Origin: Amoebidium appalachense
Lineage: Eukaryota > Ichthyosporea
Assembly: GCA_963693365.1 (NCBI GenBank)
Contig: CAVNZM010000006.1
Location: forward strand, 4,092,001-4,156,000
Direction: 5' to 3'
DNA length: 64,000 nucleotides
The notes under the pieces were generated by a model, which saw only the letters and a program-made list of their open reading frames with translations, was not told where the DNA came from and searched no databases. Below are positions 12,529 to 23,020 of this stretch, in pieces; position 1 is the first letter of the stretch; each line of letters starts with the position of its first letter. The translations under genes were made by a program, and so were the position numbers.

Positions 12529-12856
12529 ACCTCCACCACCCTCCCCCGGGCTACTTACCCCCCCCTCCCCCCCCCCCCCCCCCCCCCCCGCTCACCCCCC
12601 CCCCCACAAAAAAAAGAAAGAAAGAAAGAAAGAACGAAACACACACACACACGCACGCAGCACACCCGAAACAGATATGTTTTTTTCCCATTCAAGTTGT
12701 TCGTGGAAATTCAAAAAAAAGAAAAAAGCGCAGCACTTACTTCTTGTTTGAAAAGCTGATGCTGTGGCCGGACTGAATGCCCTTGCCCCCATACAGCCCC
12801 CTCTGCGCACGGTTGGGCTGTGACGCACGGAGGAAAAAGTTGCGCGCACCGAGCAT
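8886..12856 (-). CDS. MRPL28: Mitochondrial ribosomal protein bL28m, three exons
   Basis: Minus-strand exons are 12741-12856 (start), 10770-10817 and 8886-9225 (stop). All junctions are GT-AG and phase 2, giving 167 codons. Exon 1 encodes a basic presequence-like N-terminus (MLGARNFFLRASQPNRAQRG), typical of mitochondrial import, followed by GLYGGKGIQSGHSISFSNKK, the bL28 N-terminal signature. The 48-base exon 2 adds NPRKWFPNVHSGTYF, matching the RRWFPNV segment. Exon 3 adds RMTSQVIRTIDKMKGFDNYIL and SEKGLQLKEEM, the conserved helix and the bL28m-specific extension, then an Ala/Pro-rich tail. The protein belongs to the large mitoribosomal subunit. Introns of 1923 and 1544 bases carry C runs just after the exon 2 donor and (CA)n just before the exon 3 acceptor. 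Confidence 0.9.
9246..9627. repeat. (GT)n/(CA)n tract with TACATG interruptions
   Basis: A 380-base GT-alternating block interrupted by TACATG and TATG variants. It lies in intron 2 of bL28m, immediately upstream of the exon 3 acceptor, and reads (CA)n in the sense strand. The frames on both strands (Cys-Val or His-Thr strings) are artefacts. Confidence 0.95.
9863..10760. repeat. Alternating C-run and G-run block in bL28m intron 2
   Basis: Poly(C) lies at 9862-9920. Poly(G) runs lie at about 10101-10124, 10297-10337, 10469-10501 and 10721-10763, an A run at 10363-10389 and (GTG)n at 10695-10720. The segment from 9930 to 10080 is ordinary sequence with no exon recognised. Confidence 0.9.
10770..10817 (-). 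CDS. MRPL28: bL28m exon 2 (48 bases)
   Basis: The acceptor CTCTCAG is at 10818-10824. The exon encodes NPRKWFPNVHSGTYF in phase 2, and the donor GTCGGTC runs straight into a long C tract in the sense orientation. Confidence 0.9.
11380..11622 (+). repeat. Dispersed 243-bp module, copy 1
   Basis: Nearly identical (a handful of mismatches) to 18561-18803. It is preceded directly by a G homopolymer in both places and followed here by another G run. It starts TTTGAATGCGTCAAAAAGTA and ends GGTTGCTTATGCAG. This copy lies in intron 1 of the minus-strand bL28m gene. A short frame reads through part of it on the minus strand, but it has no recognisable domain. Confidence 0.93.
12090..12740. repeat. 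Degenerate tandem copies of the bL28m exon 1 boundary
   Basis: Three diverged copies (about 12101-12132, 12201-12290 and 12397-12480) resemble 12676-12761, which holds the true exon 1 end. All contain TTCTTGTTTGAAAAGCTGA-like sequence, the reverse complement of the exon 1 terminus. Three of the four (the copies from 12201 on and the true boundary) also contain TTCAAGTTGTTCGTGGAAAT-like intron sequence, and C runs separate them. The spacing is roughly 160-280 bases. Confidence 0.85.
12741..12856 (-). CDS. MRPL28: bL28m exon 1 (start, presequence)
   Basis: The ATG is at 12856-12854. The exon ends in phase 2 at AA followed by GTAAGT. The last 20 bases of this exon and its donor are the module repeated in degenerate form through 12090-12480. 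Confidence 0.88.
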
Positions 12857-12979
12857 TTTCCAGAATGGTCGGGTATGATGTTGCACTGCGTGTGGGAGGG
12901 AATAAGGTTAGTGTGATTGTAATGTGTGTATAAATGTGTGTACGTGTGCATGTAGGAGGGAGTGTGAGTGAATGTGAGA

Positions 12980-12993
12980 GGTTGTGTGTGTGT

Positions 12994-13032
<39 letters not shown>

Positions 13033-13040
13033 TGAGTGAG

Positions 13041-13116
<76 letters not shown>

Positions 13117-13430
13117 AACTGTATGCATGCATTGCGAGTGTGAGTGAGTGTACTTTGGGTGTCTGTGTGTGTGTTGCCAGTGTATGTGTGTATTGTAAGT
13201 GTGTGTGAGTGGGTGTGTGTGTGTGTGTGTGTCTGTTGTGCATGTGTGTGTGTGTGCGGGTTGTATATGTCGGTTGAGTGAACATGTGAGTGAGCCAGTG
13301 AGTGTTTGTGTGTTAGTGTTAGTGTGTGTTGTGTGTATTGTGAGGGTGTGGATCGGAAATGTCCGTGTGAATACTTGCGTGTGTGGGGAGGTAGGGAGGG
13401 TGGTAGGGAGGTAGGGACGGAGGGAGGGAG
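12980..13430. repeat. (GT)n microsatellite and degenerate GT/GAGT sequence
   Basis: A pure (GT)n core lies at about 13042-13114, flanked by degenerate TGTGAGTG repeats to 13430 and GGGAGGGA repeats at the end. It lies upstream of the bL28m start. His-Thr frames on the minus strand are not genes. Confidence 0.9.
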
Positions 13431-15559
13431 GGATGGATTGTGTGAAAATGTGTCTGTTAGCCTTTGTTCGAGCGTGTGAAAAGCATGACCAGGTGAAGGA
13501 TGGATCCACAAAGACACTGAACCAGGCAAGAGACCACTTGCTACCGCAAAAACACGGGCATATGCTCATATATTCACAGCGACAAGGTTGGAGGGAGGAA
13601 GGGGGGAGAGGGGGGAGGGGGGGTGAGGAGCGTGAAATTAATCTATTTTGGGGTGTGCATTCGCCGCCAAGAGAAGAAGGGGGGGAAAGGGGTTTAATAT
13701 GTGTTATTGAGTACGAAGTAAACATTCATAACGGGCAACAAAACGCAGAGTGCAAACCATACAAAAAGAGCATGCACAATCAGAGGAACCCATGCTCAAG
13801 GGGAAGGGGGGAGGGGGGGACGGGGGAGGGAAGGGAAATGCATAGATACCGGGTGTAAGAAAACAAAATGCACACAAAGATTTCCAAAGCAACAACAATA
13901 CAGACAAAAAGGACCAAAAACTACAGGAAATAGCAACCAACTGTGCATGGGCAGCCCTTCCTTAACCCCCCCCCCCCCCCCCCTGGGTGAAGGAACAACG
14001 GGAGCAGGGCAAAACACAAGAAGGAAAAACCAAACAAATAGTATACTGACACCGTGGTGGAGCGAGAGAGAGAAAGAGGAGGGGAAGGAGGGGGGAAGAG
14101 AGAAGGGTGATAGGCATGAACGCCCATCCAGAACCACAGGTGAATGCTACACAGATGTTAATTGCAATAAACCAAACACTAGAAGAAAAGAAAGTACAAG
14201 CGATAATCCCAAAGTGGGACCCACATCTGCCAGTGGGAAGCGAAAAAAGGGGAGAAGGGAGAGAGAGGTGAGGGAGTGGAGCTGGACCAAAGAGCTCCTC
14301 ATCCATTCAAACAGGTCACCAAGCAACCAGAAACGTTAAAACGACGCAGTGATGGGGTTGGCAGGGGAGGTGTGCAGTGGTAGCAAGGTCGATAGCAGAC
14401 GAAGAGAGCAGCGATCGATGACTTCAGTGAGCTACAGTTGATAACATCTACCGTTTCCTCAATCCAAAAGTTGCCACCACAAAACAATGCACAGCCCCAT
14501 ATGCCCCTGCCGAGTATACACGACGACCTATGCGAGAACACATGCACACAGATGAAGAGAGAGAGAGAGATAGAAAGACAGAAAAGCTCGCATAAACCAC
14601 TTGCACGCATGCTAACACGCACAACACGCTTACACCACGCTTACACGTGAAACCTTGGTGGGAAGCCCAACCGAAGTCTTGAAGCTGCTGTTAAGTACAA
14701 GAACCATTCTTCCCCAGAAGCCAAAAGCAAGAACCATATCAGGCACAGCCTGGCCACTCCAACAGGCGTATATACAGGCATGATGTAAAGAGGGTCAAAC
14801 AAGGATGTTTAAAAGGCATAAAATACACGGCCCGCATAGAGAGAAGAGAGGGGGGAGAGCGTGCGAGAGAGAGAAAGGGGTGGGGTGGGCGGAGAGGGGA
14901 AGCAGGGGCGCGGGGGGGGGTGGGGGGGGGGGGAAGAGGGGGGGAGGGGGGGGGGGGGGGGGGGAGGGGGGGGAACAGGGGAGAGAGAGAGAAGAGAGGG
15001 GGGGGGGGGGGGGAGCCATAGAGAGATAGAACGCACCTGCCAAAGGTTTGGTTTAAGTGTGGCTGACAGGTTTCAATACTGGGGCTCTGAGGCACACACC
15101 GCCTTGTGCATTGAATGAATGAATGAATTTTCACAGAGTCTGAGGTCTCTAGTTGGTCTTCGAGTTTTACCTGAGTATTTTCCCGTAACTGCTCGTATGC
15201 TTGCACTTTACACCGTGTGTCAAGAAACTATACCAACTGAAAAAGGTAACCTAAATACACACGTACACGTGATCACGTTATCCCTTTCTCAAGTTCCGTG
15301 AGACTTGGGCCCTCCCTTCTCCGGCTTTGTTTCTGTGTCTGACGTCGACTGGGCCACGTTGGTGGGTGGGTGGGTGTGGATTAGTCTTCACCTAAACATG
15401 TTACCCCACCAATTGTACTTGATGACCGCCACAATTCCTCGAATTGGTCTGTGAATGGTGACGTCATTTATGCAGACTATTTGATGGTTCTGGGAAGGCC
15501 ACCTCAGTACAGGTTCAACTGCAAACACATCAACTTGCAACGCACTAAACAAACATTTC
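13431..15559. other. Intergenic region, no gene recognised
   Basis: Ordinary sequence alternates with G/A-rich runs (13590-13690, 13796-13840, 14850-15015). A diverged relative of the GAGTACGAAGTA-type dispersed sequence lies at 13708-13795. Short frames at 13433-13590 and 14100-14340 have normal composition but no signature, no good splice sites and no counterpart elsewhere in the window. Confidence 0.45.
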
Positions 15560-15647
15560 TGGTTTCATGATATGGCCACATCTTGGTTTGGTTTCATGAT
15601 ATACGCCACATCTTGATTTGGTTTCATGATATACGCCACATGTTGGT
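15560..15647. repeat. Three tandem copies of a 29-30-bp unit
   Basis: The unit GGTTTCATGATATACGCCAC followed by ATCTTGATTT occurs three times, about 195-280 bp upstream of the SelW-like start codon. Its position in a likely promoter region makes a regulatory role possible, but nothing shows this directly. Confidence 0.85.
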
Positions 15648-15841
15648 TGCAACTTAACACACACTATATACATAGCGTCTGTGCTTTATGAAGCAAGGTT
15701 CATCGTTCCTGACGCACACGCACACACTCGAACGACAAGAACTACACACCAAACAACCCTCTAATCGTAGCGAGTAATCAACCAGAAAAGAGGAAAGGTA
15801 AAACATACATAACAATAACCGCCACTCTTCTAATTATAGCC

Positions 15842-16471
15842 ATGTCTGAACCAGCGCCCGCATCGGCGGCCACGGTAGCAGCCCCTGTGCAGGCAGGCAC
15901 TGAGGCTAGTGTGCTTGCAGATGTTAGCCCCAAAATCGTGTTTGAGTACTGCCTGGGCTGCAGATGGGGTCTGAGGGCAGGATGGCTTGCACAGGTACGT
16001 TTGTGTGCTTGCGGTAGACACTATTTTTTCCTGTTTTGGGTGACTGATGCATTAGGTGCCATGGTGCCCCATGGAGGTTAGAGCACATGACTGTGTCCCT
16101 GGTCATCAGGGCTGTTTAGGGCTGTGAAGAGTGGAGCTCCGGTTGGCGTATGGGTGAAAGTGTGTTTTTTGCTTCCCTCGCATCCCCCACGCCTGTCTGC
16201 TAGCTCAGATCTTGTGTCTCTCTCCCCCCTCTGTCTCTCGCTCCCTCCCTTCCTCTCACCCTCCCCCCGCCCCCTCTTCCTCCCACCCCTCCCTTCCTCC
16301 CTCCTCTCCCTCTCCCTCTCCCTCTCCCTCTCTCCCTCCCCGCCCTCCCCCCCCCCCCCCTCTCTCGTTCCCTCTCTCCCCCCCCCCCTCCCCCCTCCCT
16401 CCCTCCCTCCCTCCCTCCCTCCTTCCCTCCCTCTCTCCCTCCCTCCCTCCTTCCGTCCCTGCCACCCCTCC

Positions 16472-16502
<31 letters not shown>

Positions 16503-17235
16503 TTCTTTCTCTTCTGTGTGTGTGTGTCTCTCTCTTCCGCGCCTTCCACGTCTATCCCACTCTCTCTCCCCCTCCCACTCCGCCTTCCTCCCCCCTGCCT
16601 ACGCTCACCTCCCCCTGCCTCCTCCTCCCCCCCCTCTCTCCCCTCCCCTCGTCTCCCAAGCCCCTTACTCCCTAACTCCCTCCCCCTCTCACTTTCCCAC
16701 CTTCCTTTCCACCCGCAACGCCTCTGCCGCCCAGTTCTCCTCCCTCCCTCACTCCCCCCGCTCTCTCCCTCCCTCCCCCACCACCTCCCCTCCCTCCTTC
16801 TGCTACAGCCTGTGCACCCCCCCCTCCCCCCCCCCCCTCCTTTCCCCTCCTCCCTTCCCTTCCTTTGTGTATTGACGGGCACGGGGACCGGGGCTTTTCT
16901 TTCCCTCCCTCCCCTCCCTCCCTCCAACCCCACTTTCCATTTCTAATTTCAGCCGTGTTTCCGCAGGAGCTTTTAGTCACGTTTGAGGACCAAATCAAAG
17001 AGGTTTCCATGCGGCCAATACGCCAGCCTGCCGGCACATTTCGTGTGTGGGTGAACTCTGAGCTGATTTTCTGCCGAAAGAAGGAGGGCAGGTTTCCAGA
17101 AACAAAGGAGTTGAAACAGGTGGGTTTGATGTGCAACACGTGTGTTTGGTGGGCGTGTGCGTCGTTGAGTGTGTGTGGGGGGTCGTTTTGCAGGTGTACG
17201 TTTGTTTGTGTGTGTGTGAAGGGGTGTGTGTGTGT

Positions 17236-17266
<31 letters not shown>

Positions 17267-18115
17267 ATGTGTGTGTGGGTGTGGGTATTTCGCATTTGGG
17301 CTTTTCTGGACAGTAGGGGCAGCTGTTTTTCTTCCCATGAGATATGCAAATTCTTGACGTCGATTTTGTTTTGTGTAGTCGTCAAAGCTGTGTTGCCCTT
17401 TTCCGTTGTTTGTTTTTCCATCTTTATCTGTTCCGTCTGTTTTTTCCGTGAGAGGAGAATGGGGCCGGGGGGAGGGGGAGGGGGAGGGGAAGGGGGGGGG
17501 GGGGGGGGGGGGGGGGATGGGTGGACGGGTGGGAAGGTGTGCCTGTTTATGTGTGTGTGTGCGTTTTTTTTTGTTTGTTTTTTTTTTTTTGGGGGGGGGG
17601 GGAGGGGGGGGGGGGGAGAGAAGGTGGTGTTGGAGTCTCTGCATTTTCCCGAACGAGCACATACATGCATGCAGTGTATGCAATGCCATGAAGTACATAC
17701 CAAGTTCTTATGAAAAATTAAATATGATGTCAAAAAATCTTGGTAAGACATTCAAACATTAACTCGATCACTGGTCGGATAGGTAGTTTTTGGGCCTGGG
17801 GTGTGAACACGACATTTTTTGATCCGGATTTGACTAGAGGAGTTCTGTATTGCCTTATTTGGTCTGTCAACACCACGTGTGCACGTGACTTCCTGTGGCG
17901 CATATATATGGACCGCTCTTTTAGATTTAGAGCCCTAGCCTTGTATCTAGGTATGGTAATATAATAAGTTTTGGGCACTATGTATACACGTAATTTTTCG
18001 GTAGCAAGAATCCACGAACAAAACAAGATTTGTATCTTGTTAACGCAAGCGAGATCGTGGAGGATAGGAGATGAGACGGGGGCGGGGGGGAGAGGGGGAG
18101 GAGGGGATATGGTGG

Positions 18116-18200
<85 letters not shown>

Positions 18201-18361
18201 CGCGTGCGTGCGTGCGTGCGTGCGTGCACGCGCGGGGTGTGTGTGTGTGTGTCGGGGGGGGGGGGGGGGGGGGGGGGTAGCTTTGGCTAATATTCTTCTC
18301 CTTGCAGATGATCCGAGATAAAATCGATCCTGGCCGATCACTTGGTCATTCAGACAAGTAG
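15842..18361 (+). CDS. SelW/Rdx-family thioredoxin-like protein, three exons
   Basis: Exons are 15842-15994, 16967-17119 and 18308-18361, of 51, 51 and 18 codons. All introns are phase 0 with GT-AG ends, giving 119 residues. After an Ala-rich N-terminus comes [20 protein letters not shown], containing the CxxC redox motif at Cys37-Cys40. Then come [17 protein letters not shown], the strand [20 protein letters not shown], and FPETKELKQ joined to [16 protein letters not shown]. This is the canonical SelT/SelW/SelH (Rdx) fold to the end, including the GRSLGHSD terminus. In selenoprotein relatives the second active-site position is selenocysteine; here it is an ordinary TGC Cys, so no SECIS element is needed. 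Family members are implicated in cellular redox balance, with substrates undefined. The Ala-rich N-terminal 30 residues extend beyond the usual core. Confidence 0.93.
16205..16935. repeat. C/T-rich tract in SelW-like intron 1
   Basis: About 730 bases are almost pure pyrimidine on the plus strand, with (CCCT)n-type repeats and a C run at 16476-16501. It ends about 30 bases before the exon 2 acceptor and so overlaps the polypyrimidine region. Pro/Ser frames across it are not genes. Confidence 0.9.
18115..18277. repeat. (GT)n, (CG)n and G run in SelW-like intron 2
   Basis: (GT)n at 18117-18192 passes into alternating CG and GCGT sequence, then a G run at 18253-18277, just 30 bases before the exon 3 acceptor. 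This is the opposite strand sense (GT and G rather than CA and C) to most other introns here. Confidence 0.9.
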
Positions 18362-18517
18362 GATCTTCGGTGTTTTCGGGGGGGGGGGGGGGGGGGGTCT
18401 TGTCTTTTTTTCTTTTCTTTTTCTTTTCTTTACTTTTTCTTTTTTTTTTTTTTTTGTGTGTGTGTGTGTGTCTATGTGTTTTTGTTGTTCGGTGGTTGTG
18501 GATGGGTGTGTGTGTGT

Positions 18518-18560
<43 letters not shown>

Positions 18561-18562
<2 letters not shown>

Positions 18563-18803
18563 TGAATGCGTCAAAAAGTACGAAGTACACAAGAACAAAC
18601 GGATAACACGATGCAGAATGCAAGCCATACGTAAAGAGTATGCATAATAAGCAGAGCCCATCCTCAGGGGGGGCCCACGTCATCCACAGTACCCGAGTTT
18701 CAACCTATTCCCCTCGTTAACGAAACCCAACTCAGATACTGTTTCACTTGAACATGAGTAGGTCACCCATCTTGATCAGAGACGAGCAGGGTTGCTTATG
18801 CAG
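18561..18803 (+). repeat. Dispersed 243-bp module, copy 2
   Basis: This is a near-identical second copy of 11380-11622, in the same orientation and again directly preceded by a long G run (18519-18560). It lies 200 bp past the SelW-like stop codon, possibly in the 3' flank or UTR. Beyond 18803 the two loci differ completely. Confidence 0.93.
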
Positions 18804-19458
18804 GCAAGGGCAGTGGGAAAGGCCGGGGGTTAAAGTTGCAGCAGTAAGCAGAAGCAAGAAAAATATAGATAGGAACTCAGGAGACGGGGCTTCTAGGAAG
18901 CTCCCCCGTCGATACCTAAGTCGATACTTCCCTGGCTAACATACTACACCAGCTGAAAAGAATTAAGTCCCGAAGGCCGCAGAATTCGCAATCAGAGGGG
19001 AAAATATGAGATTTGACCCACGCCGCAGGGTAGTAACACGCTTACTAGGGCGGAACTTTATCGTCTTCGAACGGAAAGCTATGCCCCCGGATGTCAGCCG
19101 GAAATGTGGTATCACCCATTGCTTTGGGCTTGAAAAAAGCCAAACCGATAGTCCGAGTTATGTTACGCCGGCGGGTAACATGCCGCATGGGTTCCAAGGG
19201 AGCTGTCGCCAACAGAGCGGTGTGTGCATGCGTGCGCGTAACGCAATGTGTGAAGTGTGTCTATAGCTATGAAAGGGGGTATGCAGAAGTGGACAGATGA
19301 AGTGTGTGGAGAGAAAAACAGTAAGAAGAAAAGTAGACACCGGTATGTGCAACCCCGCACAACATACACACACACACACACACACACATAAATAAGCGAA
19401 GATTACAGGTAATCAACCAGAACAACAAATGACAAGGAAAACAACAAACGCCAAAAAA
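18804..19458. other. Ordinary sequence without a recognised gene
   Basis: Frames at 18748-18939 and 19006-19300 are short and carry no signature. A short (AC)n lies at 19366-19388 and an A run at 19455-19480. Nothing else was seen. Confidence 0.4.
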
Positions 19459-19476
19459 AAAAAAAAAAAAAAAAAA

Positions 19477-19530
<54 letters not shown>

Positions 19531-19588
19531 GGGGGGGGGGGGGGGGGGGGAGGGGGGTCTTAGGGATGCTGCAGAATCGTCAGATATT

Positions 19589-19626
<38 letters not shown>

Positions 19627-20101
19627 GGGGGGGGGGGGGGGGGGAGGGGGTCTTAGGGATGCTGCAGAATCGTCAGATATTAGACAAATCGTACCAATAC
19701 GATCATTCTCTCATATATGTGAGAAGATTGTGACTAACGATGTGCAGAGCTGGTTAAGACCTGTTGAGTGTGCAGAGAAAATGGGAGGGGAAGGAGGGGG
19801 GGGGGGGGGGGGGAGGGGGGGGGGGGGGGGGGGGGTGAAGTAAGAGAGGGGAGGGAATGTTAGAGTGTCAGTAGTCTCAGGGGACCCTGCAGAGTCGTTA
19901 GATGTCAGACAAAAACGCACCAACGACCAAGTTCTCCGAGGGGAGAAATGCGTAAAACGTTCTGCAGAGTGGGTTAGAGACCTGCTGATGAGAAGAGTGT
20001 ATACAGGGTTTGGCCAGGGGGGGGGGGGGGGGGGGAAGGGGGGGAAAGAAGGTAGAAGGGGAAGGGGGGGGGGGGGGGAGAGGAGAAGGAAAAAAAAAAA
20101 A

Positions 20102-20134
<33 letters not shown>

Positions 20135-20201
20135 AGGGGAGGGGGAGGGAGGGAGGGGGAAAAAAAAGGGGGGGGGGGGGGGAGGGGGGAGGAGAGAGGG
20201 G

Positions 20202-20233
<32 letters not shown>

Positions 20234-20688
20234 CTGTGGTGGACAGATCAGAGACGAGACCTCCATTTCAAAACTTACCAGGCAACCCAAAAACCTAGCC
20301 GGCTGAGAAAGAAGAACGGCGGGGGAATTGTTTGGGAAAAGGAGCGGGGGGAGAGAGAGGGGGGGGGGGGGGGGGGGGGGGGGGGGAGAGGGGGAGAGAG
20401 AGAGAGAGGGAGGGAGAGAACGAGAGAGAACGAAAGAGAGAGAGAGAGGGAGACAGAGAGAGAGAGAGGGAGAGAGAGAGGGAGGGGGGGGGGGGGGGAG
20501 GTGTAGGGGCTGGTAGGGGGGGAGGGGGGGGGGGAGGGGGGGGGGGGGGGGGGGGGGAAACCGGGACAGAGTGGGGGACTAGGGAGTGTTGATCTTTTTA
20601 GTGATGATGGAGAGTATGTGAGAGGAGTGAACGCCACGGTATATGTGCGGGTGTGTGGCGAGAAAGCTGTGCATTTTGTGGTGCAAGA

Positions 20689-20730
<42 letters not shown>
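19459..20730. repeat. Purine-rich repeat region with embedded exon-like repeats
   Basis: A, GA and G runs dominate (19484-19555, 19596-19650, 19797-19836, 20019-20235, 20350-20560, 20690-20729). Between them lie islands of ordinary sequence. A 36-base piece at about 19557-19593 is repeated exactly at 19650-19684, showing a recent tandem duplication together with its GA and G run. Further islands lie at 20236-20330 and 20580-20690. The last could encode SDDGEYVRGVNATVYVRVCG followed by EKAVHFVVQD, but I found no phase-matched partner exon. Confidence 0.8.
19650..19990 (+). repeat. Two diverged copies of a 125-bp exon-like segment
   Basis: Copy A (19650-19777) and copy B (19869-19992) align over their whole length at roughly two-thirds identity and both stay open in one frame. 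Copy A gives LRDAAESSDIRQIVPIRS then FSHICEKIVTNDVQSWLRPV. Copy B gives VSGDPAESLDVRQKRTND then QVLRGEKCVKRSAEWVRDLL. They may be duplicated exons of an unrecognised gene or decayed copies of a dispersed repeat. The protein family is not recognised. Confidence 0.5.
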
Positions 20731-21130
20731 CATCCCAGCCTTGCCCATTGTTTTCCTTGTATTATGGTCTCCGTCCCCTTCTCGGTTTCTCACACTCTGC
20801 CTTTTGGACAACGCCATTTGGTGGTGCAAGTGTGTTAGATACATAAACTTATGGAAGCGATAGCAACGATGTACATAGCTGTAATTACTCGACAATGGTG
20901 GTTTGCACATACAGATAGATGAGGTACTCGAGTGTAGCGTTTCGGTGTTTTGCAATTAGCAATACTGTGACATGTACAGGCAAATGCACAGTCTGCACAT
21001 GTATGAGAAGCAGCAATATTGAGTTTGCATGAAAATGAATAAACTTGGCAAACAAGATTGGAATGAACAAAATGTGTGCGGCTGCTTTCCATGGCCGTGC
21101 GTTCATGTGTGGAGGCAGTCCGTGTGTGTT

Positions 21131-21179
<49 letters not shown>

Positions 21180-21386
21180 TTGTGTATGACATTGTGTATG
21201 TGTGCTGTGCGTTTTTGTGTGTCTCACAGGTTGGCACTTGCGATTATGAGTGATCTCGCTGAAGCCAGCGTGGTGTAGTCACAGTGGTGGTAGCCGAATA
21301 AAAATTTTAAACACATAACTTTCGGTGGGTGTTGTGCTAGGGGACTCCAATCCTCAGATCGTGCAGGGAAAAGGCTGGGGGAAGGT

Positions 21387-21436
<50 letters not shown>

Positions 21437-22156
21437 TTCCCGGGGCCCACCAGTGCCACCACACCGGGCCCACCCACCCGTGCACCCCCCGGGCCCAGAT
21501 ATGCGCATGAACTTTCAGTGCATGCGGCGTCGACTCGAAGCATGAGCCAGCGGGACACTCGACCTAATAAGAAATCCATGAAGCTCGAAGCCTATTTTAG
21601 CCGGCCGCCGAGTTGGTCACGTGTCGCGATCGACCAGCATGCAGCAGCTCTGATGTTTTATCATCATGCCTCACTAGTGCTGAGCTGCAGATTTACAACA
21701 TGTACAACACTATGTAATATGTATGTAATATGACACCACAGACTCTAGAGCTCTCTCTGTAAATTTACTCTGCCACAGTGCCACTTGTGCACAGTGTGAT
21801 ACTGCGCACCGCAAGAAGGCTTAAATCTTTTTTATATGCGGAGCTGCTTCGGGCCGACATCACAGTGTCACACACAACTTTAGTGTGCGGAATCGAAGAA
21901 GAGCTGTGCTGAAGCGCAGCGCTTCCATTTGTGGCTATCCAAGCAAATCTAATAGATCTATTGAACCTATTCAAGATATTGATTGGTTGATTTCTAAAGA
22001 CTTTGAGTTCTCCTGATGTGATTGGTCCCGCATGCACCACACACTGGTGCAAAAGTGACCAATCACCGCGGCGGTAGGGATACATTCACATTCACTTGAG
22101 TGCACACAAACAGCCCACGTGCACGTGGCTGAGGCCTCGTGAGCTGACTCTCACTG
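20731..22156. other. No gene supported
   Basis: A (GT)n tract lies at 21134-21177 and a C run at 21390-21436. A possible acceptor with a seven-codon terminal reading (VGTCDYE) lies at 21231, but no upstream exon was found. A minus-strand frame at 21765-22085 has no recognisable feature. Confidence 0.4.
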
Positions 22157-22246
22157 ATGGCTGAGCAGCCAGCGCTGAGAGAAGCTAGAGATGCAGCCCG
22201 CTCATTGCAGGATTGGTTTTGGGACTTAACACGTGCACACAACCAG
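22157..22246 (+). CDS. Candidate first coding exon, unknown protein
   Basis: The ATG at 22157 opens 30 codons (MAEQPALREARDAARSLQDW then FWDLTRAHNQ) that end in phase 0 at a good donor, CAG followed by GTATCC. The composition is that of an amphipathic, Trp-containing helix. No family was recognised. A possible downstream exon around 22850-22997 (reading SGIFEEPHLITDHDFEVLK) could not be joined with confidence. Confidence 0.25.
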
Positions 22247-22593
22247 GTATCCAAAAACTGCGTCCGGCACTATAGCGTCACGCGTAGCTACGCGCAACCA
22301 TGTGCTCACCTCCCTTCACGGGATCGCGATATGTATGCGCATGCATGCTCACAGTGAGTTAGTGAATGAACTTGAGCATGCCTTGTACAATTTGCGTGTT
22401 TGAGGCATTATCAGCACCGGTAGATTTAATAATAACCGTTAGTTGCAGCTGAATTTCGAAAGTGCTGGTGGCGTGTCGTACAATTGTTACTTGCAAACGT
22501 GTGTGCAAACCTAAAATTAGACACAGAGCATGTACACATGGAAAATGACTTGCGAGCCGACTGCACATGTATGTAGCAGGGATGCCCCCCCCC

Positions 22594-22627
<34 letters not shown>

Positions 22628-23020
22628 AGAGGGGAAAAAAAAAAAAAAAAAAAAAAAAGAAAAAAAAAACCCTGGCTGGCGCCTAAATTGGCCTGGGGCT
22701 CCATCCAACATTGACCCCACACCGCACGGCCTGCACTACTACATACAACCAGCCACCCCCCCACGCCCCCATCCACCAATGACATATGTAACTTCAGAGT
22801 GCTTGCATTATGCATTGACTGCCTTCGCAGCGCTATATAGTAGCTACCTGTGTCCTGCAATTGATGATAGAGCTTCGGCATGTTTCGGATCTGGAATCTT
22901 TGAAGAGCCCCATCTAATAACTGACCATGACTTCGAGGTTTTAAAAGCTCCGAGTCGATTTTGGAGCTCCAAACTCTCCATTCAGCAGACTCCTTGAACA
23001 GTCACAAACGATAGCTGGAA

